From Thiobacillus sp. 63-78 (GTDB lineage: Bacteria > Pseudomonadota > Gammaproteobacteria > Burkholderiales > Thiobacillaceae), in assembly GCA_001899765.1 (NCBI GenBank), contig MKWM01000017.1:1-64000 (forward strand): a stretch of 64,000 bases of DNA, in the 5' to 3' direction. This document shows positions 56,012 to 64,000 of the stretch, one piece after another; position 1 is the stretch's first letter, and each line of letters starts with the position of its first letter. The translations under genes and the position numbers were made by a program. A model generated the notes under the pieces. The model made no database searches. It was given only the letters and a program-made list of their open reading frames with translations, and was not told the DNA's origin.

Positions 56012-56086
56012 AACGTGAAACGGCGTGACGTCCGCCTTGGGATAACACCCAGGTCGCACCTCTCCCGCCAGATGCAAGGAAACATC

Positions 56087-56470
56087 ATGAACATCATCGA
56101 GCAACTCGAACAGGAAGAAATCGCCCGCCTCGGCAAAACCCTCCCCGACTTCGCCCCGGGCGACACCGTCGTCGTCCAGGTGAAAGTGAAGGAAGGCACC
56201 CGCGAGCGTTTGCAGGCCTACGAAGGCGTCGTCGTCGCCAAACGAAACCGCGGCCTCAACTCCGCCTTTACCGTGCGCAAGATTTCTGCCGGCGAAGGCG
56301 TCGAGCGCACCTTCCAGACCTACTCGCCGCTGGTTGCCCGCGTGGAAGTCAAGCGCCGCGGCGACGTGCGTCGTGCCAAGCTGTACTACCTGCGCGATCG
56401 TTCCGGCAAGTCCGCGCGCATCAAGGAAAAGCTGCCCGCCCGCAAGGCCGCCGCAGCGGCCGCCGAATAA
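56087..56470 (+). CDS. rplS: 50S ribosomal protein L19
   Basis: Large-subunit protein at the 30S-50S interface, 127 residues. The ATG at 56087 follows AAGGAA and gives [40 protein letters not shown] and [20 protein letters not shown] are L19 signatures. Last gene of the operon, closed by a hairpin terminator at 56493-56524. The C-terminus has an Ala-rich extension. Confidence 0.97.
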   Translation: MNIIEQLEQEEIARLGKTLPDFAPGDTVVVQVKVKEGTRERLQAYEGVVVAKRNRGLNSAFTVRKISAGEGVERTFQTYSPLVARVEVKRRGDVRRAKLYYLRDRSGKSARIKEKLPARKAAAAAAE

Positions 56471-56492
56471 GCAGCCTTCCAGCCGTCACACC

Positions 56493-56524
56493 AAACGCCC
56501 GCTGCATGCGGGCGTTTCTGTTTG
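56493..56524 (+). terminator. Rho-independent terminator after rplS
   Basis: AAACGCCCGC (56493-56502) pairs perfectly with GCGGGCGTTT (56508-56517) across a 5-base loop, followed by CTGTTTGT. It lies 22 bp after the rplS stop and ends the rpsP-rimM-trmD-rplS transcript. Confidence 0.8.
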
Positions 56525-56617
56525 TGCGCTCAATGCCTGTTTAGCCACATAATCATGCCGAGGTGCATGATGATTGCTGGCTGCACCGGCAGCCGAGAAC
56601 CGGAAAGGAAGCCCCCC

Positions 56618-56851
56618 ATGACAGACCGTTTCAACACAACCCACGAAGACCACTGCTTCGGCTGCGTCTACTTCCCGCCCAATCTGCCGCAAAACGCTTA
56701 CTCCGAAGCTGACTGGGCCATGTTGCAGGCGCGTTCGTGTTCGTTCGAGCACATGCCGGGAACGGATGATTGCCGGGCCAGCCGCAAGACCCATTGCAGT
56801 CTGGTCGACCTCGCCGAAACCCGTCGGGCCATTGCCGGGTCAGACGAATGA
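56618..56851 (+). CDS. Small Cys-rich protein, unknown
   Basis: A 77-residue protein I do not recognise. A good AGGAAG precedes the ATG at 56618. It has five cysteines: DHCFGCVYF (a CxxC near residues 12-15), RSCSFEH, DDCRASRKTHCSL. Together with several histidines they suggest a small metal-binding (zinc or iron) protein. No signal peptide or membrane helix. It lies between the rplS terminator and ogt, 30 bp before the latter, on the same strand. Confidence 0.6.
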   Translation: MTDRFNTTHEDHCFGCVYFPPNLPQNAYSEADWAMLQARSCSFEHMPGTDDCRASRKTHCSLVDLAETRRAIAGSDE

Positions 56852-56881
56852 ATTGACGCACCGCCCCAGCGGAATTCCGTG

Positions 56882-57352
56882 ATGCCTGAATACGATTTCA
56901 TCCTGCCCGCCCCGATGTGCCGCCTCGGCGCCTGCTTCAGCGGCGACGCGCTGACCCGGCTTGATTTCCTGCCTGCAGACACCGCAGTCTCGACGCAGTT
57001 GAATGCGCCGGCACGCCGACTGGCGCGCGAACTCGATGCCTACTGGCAGGATCCCGCCCACGCCTTTAATCTGCCGTTCGTGCCGCACGGCACACCGTTC
57101 CAGTTGCGGGTGTGGCACGCCCTGATGGCCATCCCGGCCGGACAGACGACGACTTATGGCGCGCTGGCGAAACGGCTCGGCACGGCGGCGCGCGCGGTTG
57201 GCCAGGCGTGCGGCTCGAATCCCCTGCCCATTTTCATCCCTTGCCATCGCGTATTGGCGGCCAACGGGCTGGGAGGATTCATGCATTCATCGAACGGCGC
57301 CCCTCTCGGCGTAAAAACCTGGTTGCTGGCGCATGAGCGACGCCCTGATTAG
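56882..57352 (+). CDS. ogt: Methylated-DNA--protein-cysteine methyltransferase
   Basis: Suicide DNA-repair protein that takes methyl groups from O6-methylguanine, 156 residues. The acceptor cysteine is in PIFIPCHRVLAANG, and the DNA-binding helix-turn-helix region is GTPFQLRVWHALMAIPAGQT with TTYGALAKRLG. It is a stand-alone Ogt/MGMT type without the Ada regulatory domain. The GTG directly before the ATG (56879) is an alternative start. It overlaps xerD by 20 bp, so the two are co-transcribed. Confidence 0.93.
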   Translation: MPEYDFILPAPMCRLGACFSGDALTRLDFLPADTAVSTQLNAPARRLARELDAYWQDPAHAFNLPFVPHGTPFQLRVWHALMAIPAGQTTTYGALAKRLGTAARAVGQACGSNPLPIFIPCHRVLAANGLGGFMHSSNGAPLGVKTWLLAHERRPD

Positions 57353-58223
57353 CCGGTTCTGCGATCACCTGTGGCTGGAGGACGGGCTGGCCGATCTGAC
57401 GCTGGCCGCCTATCGATGCGACCTGAAAAATTTTGCCGCCTGGCTGGAAAACACCCATCTGCGGGGCCTCGATGCCGCCATGGCCGGCGACATCGAGGCC
57501 TATCTGGCATACCGCTTTGCCGGCCACAGCCAACCGCGCAGCGCGGCACGTTACAGTTCGGCCCTCAAGCGTTTCTACCGTTTCCTGCTGCGCGAAAACC
57601 TGATTGCCGCCGACCCCACGCTCAATCTCGACAGCCCCAAGCTGCCGCGCGCCCTGCCGAAGTCGCTCACCGAGGCCGATGTGGAGCGTCTGCTCGACAG
57701 TGTCGACCTCACCGCGCCGGCCGGCCTGCGCGATCGCGCGATGCTGGAAACGCTCTATGCCACCGGCTTGCGGGCGTCTGAACTGGTGGGGCTCAAGGTC
57801 ACCGCGGTCAATCTCGACGACGGCGTGCTGCGCATCACCGGCAAGGGCAACAAGGATCGGCTGGTTCCGCTGGGCGAGGAGGCGGTGGCATGGCTCAAAC
57901 GCTACCTGGCGGAGGCGCGTCCCGTGCTGCTGAACAGGCAGCTGTCCGATGCGGTGTTCGTGACCGCACGCGGCGGCGGCATGACCCGCCAGGCATTCTG
58001 GTACCTCATCAAGCGACACGCACGGGCGGCCGGAATCACGCGCCCGCTGTCGCCGCATACGCTGCGTCACGCCTTTGCCACCCATCTGCTGAACCATGGA
58101 GCCGATCTGCGGGTCGTGCAGATGCTGCTCGGGCATCGCGATATTTCCACCACGCAGATCTATACCCACGTCGCACGCGAGCGGCTGAAACAGCTGCATG
58201 CGCAACACCACCCGCGCGGCTGA
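57333..58223 (+). CDS. xerD: Tyrosine recombinase XerD
   Basis: Site-specific recombinase that with XerC resolves chromosome dimers at dif under FtsK control, 296 residues. N-terminal SAM-like DNA-binding domain to about residue 105. Catalytic residues are visible: Arg in LYATGLRASELVGLK, Lys in ITGKGNKDRLVPLG, His/Arg in LSPHTLRHAFATHLLNHGAD, His in LLGHRDISTTQIYTHV and the Tyr nucleophile in the same stretch. Length and sequence are closer to XerD than XerC. No integrative element is associated with it. Confidence 0.93.
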   Translation: MSDALISRFCDHLWLEDGLADLTLAAYRCDLKNFAAWLENTHLRGLDAAMAGDIEAYLAYRFAGHSQPRSAARYSSALKRFYRFLLRENLIAADPTLNLDSPKLPRALPKSLTEADVERLLDSVDLTAPAGLRDRAMLETLYATGLRASELVGLKVTAVNLDDGVLRITGKGNKDRLVPLGEEAVAWLKRYLAEARPVLLNRQLSDAVFVTARGGGMTRQAFWYLIKRHARAAGITRPLSPHTLRHAFATHLLNHGADLRVVQMLLGHRDISTTQIYTHVARERLKQLHAQHHPRG

Positions 58224-58226
58224 GCG

Positions 58227-59183
58227 TTATCCGCGCGCGCTCGACTTCGCCAGATAAAACCACTCCTGCCCCGGCCGGGCATCAGGGTTGGGAAACACGA
58301 CGTAGCCGTCACGGTCAGCCGTCACCGGCATGCCCGTGTGGCGAGTCCCGATGACTTCACCGGCGTGCACCCGATCGAAACTGGCCCAATCGCGGGTGAA
58401 ACGGTCACCGCCATGGGCGCGGTCGACAACCTGATACAGACGCAACGTCCCCGCACCGCTTGCGGGCGCAGGCCTGGGCTCTGCCGCCAGGCCCAGATGC
58501 GCGAGTGTATTGCGAATGGCACGGTAGGCCACATCCGGTGCGGCGGGATCATCGTGCTGACCGCATTCAAGCGTAAGGGCGATCCCCCCCTGCGCCCGCA
58601 TGTATTCGGTCGTGCCCACGCCGTAACGCACGTCGGCCTCGCGCGCCGGCACGCCGGCCGCCAGACGGCGCGCAACCCCAGCGGCGTAGGCATCGAGCCA
58701 GCCATCGACGAAGCGGGACACCCCCAGACGCAGTGCCCACGCGGTTTCTTCGGCCGAACGCGCGAAGGGTTCCAGCGGGCCAGGATTGTTTTCCGGCCCC
58801 AGCATGGCGAAGGGTTCACCCGCGGTATGAAACGAGTGCAGGTCGAGCAGCACATCGTGCTGCGCGAGCAACGGGCACAGCCAGTTGGCGATACGATCCT
58901 CGAATTCGATCGGGGTATCCGTGGGTTCAAGACTGCGGTTGAGGTTGCGCTCACCCATGCGTTGATGGCGCGCATAGGCCAGCGGGTTGGTCACCGGCAC
59001 GAAGGTCGCGCTTCCCGAAACGAGCCCCAGCTGTCCGGATTCGATTTCCATGATCACGCGGCGGATCGCCCGTGTCCCGCAATGTTCGTTGCCATGCACG
59101 GCACCCAGCACGATCAGACGCGAGCCGGCTTTCAGGCTGCTGAACGACACGGACTGAACGTGCAGCGATTCAGGCGTATTCAT
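58227..59183 (-). CDS. Succinylglutamate desuccinylase/aspartoacylase family protein
   Basis: Zinc carboxypeptidase-like hydrolase (AstE/ASPA family), 318 residues. The metal site is read from VLGAVHGNEHCG (HxxE) and VLLDLHSFHT (His); IALTLECGQHDD carries a likely catalytic Glu. A C-terminal domain of about 90 residues ends the protein. No arginine succinyltransferase genes are nearby, so the substrate is not arginine-pathway succinylglutamate on context grounds. It overlaps the TSUP permease gene by 4 bp; the two might form an uptake or efflux and hydrolysis pair. Confidence 0.82.
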   Translation of the reverse strand: MNTPESLHVQSVSFSSLKAGSRLIVLGAVHGNEHCGTRAIRRVIMEIESGQLGLVSGSATFVPVTNPLAYARHQRMGERNLNRSLEPTDTPIEFEDRIANWLCPLLAQHDVLLDLHSFHTAGEPFAMLGPENNPGPLEPFARSAEETAWALRLGVSRFVDGWLDAYAAGVARRLAAGVPAREADVRYGVGTTEYMRAQGGIALTLECGQHDDPAAPDVAYRAIRNTLAHLGLAAEPRPAPASGAGTLRLYQVVDRAHGGDRFTRDWASFDRVHAGEVIGTRHTGMPVTADRDGYVVFPNPDARPGQEWFYLAKSSARG

Positions 59184-59917
59184 TCATGCAGGGCCTTGAA
59201 CAGGAGCGAGATGCTCGATCCTACCAGCAGTACGCCGACCAGGCGCGCCATCTGCGACTCGCTCAATCCGACCTGGAGACGCCCGCCCAGATAGAGGGCG
59301 CCCAGCATGAGGGGCAGCGCGGCAAAATAGGCGGTCCATACCTGTGCGTTCATCAGCAAGCCGGCGATCAGAAAAATGACGACCCTGGACATGCCGTCGG
59401 CGAGAAACAGTACGGAAAAGGTCGCCCGCAAATCGTCTTTATCCTGAATGCGATGGGTCAGATAAATCACATACGGCGGCCCGCCGGCACCGAACAGCGC
59501 GCCGACCGTCCCGCCCGTCAACGCGGCGGGCGCGGCCCAGGCACGCGTGACGGGTTTGTCACCATGGACATGGAACACGCTGCGTACGCCAAAGATGAAC
59601 ACCAGGCCGGCCAGCACCATCAACATGGGAGCAGTCGGCAAATTGGCCAGGAGCTTGGCGCCCAGCACCGCACCGAGCATGCCGAACGGGATCAGGACCC
59701 CTATTTCGTTCCACTTCACGCGTTCGAAATGGATGCCGCTCATCACGACCGAAGTCGTGAAATCCAGCAACAGGGTCAGCGGCACCACAAACTGCAGCGG
59801 CAGGAACAGCGCCAGCAAGGGTACCGCAACCAGCGACGAGCCAAAACCGGTCATGCTGCGGATGAGATACGCCACAAGCAGGATGACCGCCGTGAGGGCG
59901 ATCTGCCCGGCGCTCAC
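59180..59917 (-). CDS. TSUP (TauE/SafE) family membrane transporter
   Basis: Inner-membrane permease of the sulfite-exporter TauE/SafE family, 245 residues with eight helices. The two repeated motifs are RSMTGFGSSLVAVPLLALF near the N-terminus and GGTVGALFGAGGPPYVIYL near residue 150. Family members move sulfite, sulfoacetate, organic acids or related anions; the substrate is open. It is coupled by ATGA overlaps to folB upstream and to the desuccinylase-like gene downstream. Confidence 0.87.
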   Translation of the reverse strand: MSAGQIALTAVILLVAYLIRSMTGFGSSLVAVPLLALFLPLQFVVPLTLLLDFTTSVVMSGIHFERVKWNEIGVLIPFGMLGAVLGAKLLANLPTAPMLMVLAGLVFIFGVRSVFHVHGDKPVTRAWAAPAALTGGTVGALFGAGGPPYVIYLTHRIQDKDDLRATFSVLFLADGMSRVVIFLIAGLLMNAQVWTAYFAALPLMLGALYLGGRLQVGLSESQMARLVGVLLVGSSISLLFKALHE

Positions 59918-60276
59918 GCGCGCGTGCCGCGCTCAATGGCAATGCCGAGTTCCCTGATATCCGGCACGATGGCGAATTTGGTCACCGACACTTTTACCCA
60001 CGGCGCGCCGAATTCATCGCGAATGATCGTGGCCACGTGTTCGGCCACCGACTCGACCAGCGTAAGCGATCGCGTGGCATTGAGCAGGGAATCCTTCACC
60101 CGCATGGCCACTGCGCCATAGTCGATGGTGTCGGCCACGTTATCGCTGCCACTGGCCTTGCTGTCGGGCAGCCCGATTTCCAGATCGAGCCGGACCGGCT
60201 GCGGCACTTTGCGTTCCCACTCGTATACACCGATAATCAGTTCGAGACGGAAGTCCCGCAAGAATAAAATGTCCAT
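59914..60276 (-). CDS. folB: Dihydroneopterin aldolase
   Basis: Enzyme of folate synthesis forming 6-hydroxymethyl-dihydropterin, 120 residues. The ATG at 60276 starts MDILFLRDFRLELIIGVYEW, and TIDYGAVAMRVKDSL and SVAEHVATIIRDEFG (catalytic-site block) with VTKFAIVPDIRELGIAIER (K with P) complete the family. The open frame upstream of this start is a shadow. First gene of folB-TSUP-desuccinylase-like unit and divergent from plsY. Confidence 0.93.
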   Translation of the reverse strand: MDILFLRDFRLELIIGVYEWERKVPQPVRLDLEIGLPDSKASGSDNVADTIDYGAVAMRVKDSLLNATRSLTLVESVAEHVATIIRDEFGAPWVKVSVTKFAIVPDIRELGIAIERGTRA

Positions 60277-60420
60277 TGTCTTGATGATCCACGGCAGCGC
60301 CCGCCAACGAGCCTGCTCAAAATTCGCTATCTTACTGACTCGGGACGCATTGATGGATAAATTGAGCCGATGCCGCCACATTGCGAAACGAATGCCCCAC
60401 CCATCCCTTAGCGAATCCCT

Positions 60421-61023
60421 ATGACCCTGCTGTTGTTCATTGTCGCGGCCTACCTGCTCGGCTCCCTGTCGTTTGCCGTCATCGTCAGTCGCGCCATGCG
60501 CCTGCCCGACCCCCGCAGCTTCGGATCGGGCAATCCGGGCGCCACCAACGTGCTCCGCACCGGGCACAAAGCGGCAGCGGCGCTGACGCTGCTCGGCGAT
60601 GCGCTCAAAGGCTGGGTCGCGGTCGTGCTGGCGCGCATGCTGGCGCCGCAATTCGGGTTGCCTGAAGAGAGTGTTCTGCTGTGCGCGCTGGCGGTATTCA
60701 TCGGCCATCTCTTCCCGGTATTTTTCCGGTTCAAGGGTGGCAAGGGCGTGGCCACGGCGCTCGGCGTATTGCTCGGCCTCAACCCCTGGCTCGGCCTGGC
60801 CTGTCTGGCAACCTGGCTGTTCATCGCGCGGGTATTCCGTATTTCTTCGCTGGCCGCCTTGATCACCGCCGTGCTGGCCCCGGTTTATTCGGGACTGCTG
60901 ACCGGCTGGGGCAGCACGACGATCGCCGTATCGGTGATCGCGTTGCTGCTGTTCTATCGCCACAAAAGCAATCTCATCAAATTGATATCCGGGCAGGAAG
61001 GCCGCATCGGTATCCGCTCCTGA
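60421..61023 (+). CDS. plsY: Glycerol-3-phosphate acyltransferase PlsY
   Basis: Integral membrane enzyme that acylates glycerol 3-phosphate from acyl-phosphate, 200 residues with seven helices. Motifs are [39 protein letters not shown] (motif 1), [20 protein letters not shown] (motif 2) and [19 protein letters not shown] (motif 3). Divergent from folB, as in many Beta- and Gammaproteobacteria. It supplies the substrate of PlsC encoded at 25371-26093. Confidence 0.96.
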   Translation: MTLLLFIVAAYLLGSLSFAVIVSRAMRLPDPRSFGSGNPGATNVLRTGHKAAAALTLLGDALKGWVAVVLARMLAPQFGLPEESVLLCALAVFIGHLFPVFFRFKGGKGVATALGVLLGLNPWLGLACLATWLFIARVFRISSLAALITAVLAPVYSGLLTGWGSTTIAVSVIALLLFYRHKSNLIKLISGQEGRIGIRS

Positions 61024-61035
61024 TCCCCACCCGAT

Positions 61036-61836
61036 ATGGCCTTTTTCGACAAAAGCATCGAACATGCAAAAGAAAGCCTGGCGGAGGTCTCGCGCGAAGC
61101 GATCGATCACGCCGGCAAACGCCTGTCCGTTGTGGTCAACGAAGGTGTGTCGCAGGCCGGAAGCGAACTGCAGGAGGTCATCTGGCGCGCCAGTCAGGAA
61201 ATCGATGCCAAGCTCGACAAGATTTCCGACGAACTGCATGAGCAGCGCCAGTTCACCAAGGACGACGTGCGCGAACTGGTCGATTATGCCGGCGAACGGC
61301 TCGGCGCACTGATAGATACCCGAATCGTCCACGCCCGGGCGGAATTCTCGTCGCTGGTGCAGGAAAAGGTCGAATACTTCAAGCACGAAGTCGACAGCTT
61401 CTTCATTGAACGGCAACGTGATCTGGCGCGCGAGCGCCGACGGCTGTTCATCAACGTGGCCATCGCGATCCTGGCGTCGCTGTCGCTCGGTTTCGTGTCC
61501 TGGCTGTATCACGAATATCTCGGCGGCGGGCTGGACGTGTTCGCGCTCTTCCGCATCGTGTTCGCCTCGCTGGCCGGCGGCTATGCCGCCTACCTCGCCC
61601 TCAAATTGCTACGGCGCTGGCTGTCGATGTCGGAGCACAAAAAGGACACGCTGTTCCTGGTCAGCCGCTACTGGGGCGTGCTGCGCCCGGAAAGCATTTT
61701 CGGGACCGTGGTTCTGGTTTGCCTGATGGCGGCGTTGATGGGATTCCTGCTGTTTCCGGAACAGATCGTCCACTTCACCGGCGGCGAAAAATGGCTCAAA
61801 GCCTTGCGCGAGGCCTATCCGATATTCCAGGATTGA
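61036..61836 (+). CDS. Unknown membrane protein with helical N-domain
   Basis: A 266-residue protein that I do not recognise. Residues 1-135 are soluble, charged and predicted helical (KESLAEVSREAIDHAGKRLS, then repeats of similar spacing such as VDYAGERLGALIDTR), resembling a coiled-coil or membrane-lining helix. Three hydrophobic helices follow at about 140-160 (NVAIAILASLSLGFVSWLY), 170-192 and 222-241. It lies 12 bp after plsY, probably co-transcribed, and converges on tsaD. A role at the inner membrane linked to lipid synthesis is possible but only by context. Confidence 0.65.
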   Translation: MAFFDKSIEHAKESLAEVSREAIDHAGKRLSVVVNEGVSQAGSELQEVIWRASQEIDAKLDKISDELHEQRQFTKDDVRELVDYAGERLGALIDTRIVHARAEFSSLVQEKVEYFKHEVDSFFIERQRDLARERRRLFINVAIAILASLSLGFVSWLYHEYLGGGLDVFALFRIVFASLAGGYAAYLALKLLRRWLSMSEHKKDTLFLVSRYWGVLRPESIFGTVVLVCLMAALMGFLLFPEQIVHFTGGEKWLKALREAYPIFQD

Positions 61837-61848
61837 ACCGCACCCGGA

Positions 61849-62862
61849 TTACGCCCCCTCGAGTGTCGCCAGGTCCCAGCGCGGCTTGACCGTGAATGCC
61901 AGATCCGATGCCGGATGCGTCCGCGCCGCCAGGCGCTGCGCCCCGGCATACGCGATCATCGCACCGTTGTCGGTACAGAATTCCAGCCGGGGATAGAACA
62001 CATCGATGCCGCGCGCGGCCGCCTCATGTGTGAGCCGCTCGCGCAGGTGCGCATTGGCGCCCACGCCGCCGGCCACCACCAGCCGCGTGGCGCCGCTATG
62101 CGTACAGGCAGCCAGGCTCTTGCTCACCAGCACCTCCGCCGCGGCCGCCTGAAACGCTGCCGCGATGTCCGCCGCCTGCTCCAGGCCCTGCTTGCGCACC
62201 AGCGTCAACACGGCGGTCTTCAAGCCGCTGAAGCTGAAATCGAAATCGCCCGAATGGAGCATCGGCCGCGGCAGGACAAAACGACCGGCATTGCCCGTTG
62301 CCGCCAGTTCCGCCAGGGCGGGACCGCCCGGATAGCCCAGACCCAGCAGTTGCGCGGTCTTGTCGAAGGCCTCGCCCGCAGCGTCGTCAAGCGTCTCGCC
62401 CAGCAGGGTGTAGCGTCCGATGCCCGACACCCGCATCAGTTGCGTATGGCCGCCCGAGACCAGCAATGCGACGAACGGGAATTCAGGGGGCGTATCGGAA
62501 ATCAGCGGCGAGAGCATATGCCCTTCCAGATGGTGCACGCCGACAGCGGGAATATTCAGCGCAAATGCCAGCGCACGCGCCATCCCTGCACCGATCAGCA
62601 AGGCCCCGGCCAGCCCCGGTCCTTGCGTATAGGCGATCCCGCCCAGTTCGGCCAGCGTGCACCCGCTCTCGGCCAGAACCTGACGTGTCAGGGGTAGCAG
62701 CCGCCGGATATGGTCACGCGACGCCAGCTCCGGCACGACGCCGCCATAGTCGTTATGCATGGCAATCTGCGAATGGAGCGCGTGCGCCAGCAAGCCGCGC
62801 GCCCTGTCATACAGGGCAACACCCGTTTCATCGCAGGACGATTCGATGCCAAGTACCAGCAT
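61849..62862 (-). CDS. tsaD: tRNA N6-threonylcarbamoyladenosine transferase TsaD
   Basis: ASKHA-fold enzyme that transfers the threonylcarbamoyl group to A37 of ANN-decoding tRNAs, with TsaB and TsaE, 337 residues. I used the ATG at 62862 ([19 protein letters not shown]); an ATG two codons earlier is also possible. Metal site [11 protein letters not shown], nucleotide loops [11 protein letters not shown] and [15 protein letters not shown] are all present. It converges on the gene of unknown function after plsY with a 12-bp gap. Confidence 0.96.
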   Translation of the reverse strand: MLVLGIESSCDETGVALYDRARGLLAHALHSQIAMHNDYGGVVPELASRDHIRRLLPLTRQVLAESGCTLAELGGIAYTQGPGLAGALLIGAGMARALAFALNIPAVGVHHLEGHMLSPLISDTPPEFPFVALLVSGGHTQLMRVSGIGRYTLLGETLDDAAGEAFDKTAQLLGLGYPGGPALAELAATGNAGRFVLPRPMLHSGDFDFSFSGLKTAVLTLVRKQGLEQAADIAAAFQAAAAEVLVSKSLAACTHSGATRLVVAGGVGANAHLRERLTHEAAARGIDVFYPRLEFCTDNGAMIAYAGAQRLAARTHPASDLAFTVKPRWDLATLEGA

Positions 62863-63257
62863 GGTCATGAAAATCAGATCAGAGGCCCCGCATGATAACG
62901 CGAGCAGGCAGCCCGGGGCGCGGTATGTAAATGCGGCGTGTCTGGGTAAAATCCACACGCTTTGCCAGTGCTTTCAAACATGGCGTTCCGCCGCCCTGTC
63001 GCCGACCATGGAAAACCTGATGTTGCACGATACTCCGATGAATTGCCCTGATGAACGCCAGCATGATCTCCCGGCGCTCGACGGCGGCCGCGCGGACCCG
63101 ACTCCCGCTGCGCTGCGGTGCAAAATGCAGCCCCGCCGCCACGTCGGCAAGGCAGTGAGGTCCGCTTGCCCATGACACAGGCAGGAACGATGTGGCGTCG
63201 CGACATTCCGCCCGCCTGCCCCGCCGTCACCGTCAGGCAGGGACGGGGCGGCGGCGG
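62863..63257. other. 395-bp gap between tsaD and the acyltransferase
   Basis: I see no convincing gene here. Short frames on both strands lack family resemblance and good ribosome-binding sites. A TAAAAT at about 62947-62952 could be a -10 element for the rightward acyltransferase, but no matching -35 is seen. The rpsU gene that often lies divergent from tsaD is absent. Confidence 0.5.
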
Positions 63258-64000
63258 ATGGATCTTCTGGAAATCGCCCTCCCGCGTCGAGGCCACCAGG
63301 TGAACGCAGCCCCGGCTCCGATACCCGGTCTTGCACGCCGCCGGCCGCAACGGCTCCATGAGTATCTTGCGCTGGGGAGCGGACTGGTGCTGCTGGGCGC
63401 GATCTCACTGACCTGGTCGGCGCTCGCCGTACCGCTCCATTACGTCCTGCCCAGGCGCTGGGCTCACCTGCTCGGGCGCCGCTCCGTCACCACCTTGTTC
63501 CGCCTCTACCTCGGCGCGCTTGACCTCATCGGGGCCTGCCGCTTCGATCTCCGCGAGCTCGACACCCTGCGCAACGAAGGACCGCTGATCATCGCCCCCA
63601 ATCACCCTTGCCTGCTCGATGCCGTCATGGTGATCTCGCGCCTGCCCAACACGGCCTGCATCATGAAAGCCGATATCGTCGACAATATTTTTCTCGGCGC
63701 CGGCGCCCGTCTCGCCGGCTACATCCGTAACGACGCGCGATTGAGCATGATCAGACAGGCCGTGGCCGAACTGAGAAACGGCAGCCATCTCCTGCTCTTT
63801 CCCGAAGGCACCCGTACGACCCGCTGGCCGGTCAATGCCTGCAAGGGGACCGCAGCGCTCATCGCCCGCCGGGCCAGGGTGCCGATCCAGACCGTGTTCA
63901 TCGAGACCGATTCGCCTTATCTCAGCAAGGGCTGGCCCCTGTTTCGCTGTCCGGCGATGCCGATCACCTACCGCATCCGGCTCGGCCGCCGTTTCGATCC
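63258..64000 (+). CDS. Lysophospholipid-type acyltransferase, cut by window end
   Basis: PlsC-family acyltransferase, at least 247 residues and open to the right edge. The frame from ATG 63258 gives MDLLEIALPRRGHQ; a GTG at 63300 with GAGG upstream is an alternative start. One hydrophobic helix (about residues 37-60) precedes the catalytic motif NHPCLLDAVMV (HX4D with Asp). The second motif is FPEGTRTTRWP and RARVPIQTVFIETD follows. It differs from the PlsC at 25371-26093 and is probably a second acyltransferase with another acyl donor or acceptor. Such genes can head polyene or FAS-like lipid clusters, but the window ends before that can be seen. Confidence 0.8.
   Translation, partial: MDLLEIALPRRGHQVNAAPAPIPGLARRRPQRLHEYLALGSGLVLLGAISLTWSALAVPLHYVLPRRWAHLLGRRSVTTLFRLYLGALDLIGACRFDLRELDTLRNEGPLIIAPNHPCLLDAVMVISRLPNTACIMKADIVDNIFLGAGARLAGYIRNDARLSMIRQAVAELRNGSHLLLFPEGTRTTRWPVNACKGTAALIARRARVPIQTVFIETDSPYLSKGWPLFRCPAMPITYRIRLGRRFD

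Noticed and set aside
57333-58223. Phage or integron integrase
   Set aside because: Length, N-terminal domain and sequence fit housekeeping XerD; no attachment site, tRNA or phage gene is adjacent.
63172-63303. 43-codon ORF overlapping the acyltransferase start
   Set aside because: Poor ribosome-binding site spacing, Gly/Arg-rich low-complexity product and overlap with a gene of clear family.

Overview
The window is a 64 kb stretch of a GC-rich (roughly 60-65 percent) proteobacterial chromosome, very probably from the Betaproteobacteria and perhaps from a sulfur- or iron-oxidiser-like lineage of the Nitrosomonadales. This rests on gene order and protein families: pilB-pilC-pilD-coaE-zapD-yacG, ffh-rpsP-rimM-trmD-rplS beside a ypjD/corE-type pair, lptD-surA-pdxA-rsmA, pepP-ubiH-ubiI-like, amgK/murU, and an NDUFA9-like protein next to cca and slt. 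Gene density is high and almost all of it is housekeeping chromosome. I see no prophage, insertion sequence, CRISPR array, rRNA or tRNA.

Layout: 0.2-2.8 kb modABC molybdate uptake behind a ModE-like dyad; 2.8-10.1 kb DUF202, oxyR, a CLC channel with CBS domains, an HPP membrane protein with a DsrC-like protein and a divergent LysR regulator, a methyltransferase and dsbC; 10.1-14.5 kb ubi hydroxylases, pepP and murU; 14.5-23.3 kb a repeat-filled gap, amgK, then lptD-surA-pdxA-rsmA and an LTA-synthase-like phosphoglycerol transferase; 23.5-31.9 kb DUF4202, gloA, a YgjP-like peptidase, plsC, gmhB, glyS, glyQ and an ABC-F ATPase; 32.1-32.4 kb two tandem, related small ORFs behind a consensus sigma-54 promoter; 32.4-35.9 kb an EnvZ/OmpR pair divergent from three exported low-complexity proteins; 36-44.7 kb kup, fpr, cca, the NDUFA9-like gene, slt and ilvA; 44.7-53 kb rpiA, yacG, zapD, coaE, pilD, pilC, pilB, a CorC/CNNM protein and a CcsA-like protein; 53-58.2 kb ffh to rplS, a Cys-rich small protein, ogt and xerD; 58.2-64 kb an AstE/aspartoacylase-like protein, a TSUP permease, folB, plsY, an unknown membrane protein, tsaD and an acyltransferase cut by the window end.

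Many neighbouring genes overlap by ATGA or TGATG (modB/modC, ubiH pair, pepP/ubiH, plsC/gmhB, glyQ/glyS, ompR/envZ, zapD/yacG, pilC/pilD, rimM/trmD, folB/TSUP/AstE-like), which points to translationally coupled operons.

The most novel item is at 32078-32437: a textbook -24/-12 promoter, a strong ribosome-binding site and two TGATG-coupled ORFs of 50 and 51 codons whose products are clearly related to each other and match no family I recognise. Next come several repeat structures: a perfect 12-bp palindrome inserted in frame in murU, a 24-bp inverted repeat in a composite element between murU and amgK, paired arrays of a 7-bp unit that begin at gene stop codons, and a run of ten C directly after the rsmA start codon. 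All functional statements are read from sequence and family knowledge; nothing was searched or computed.
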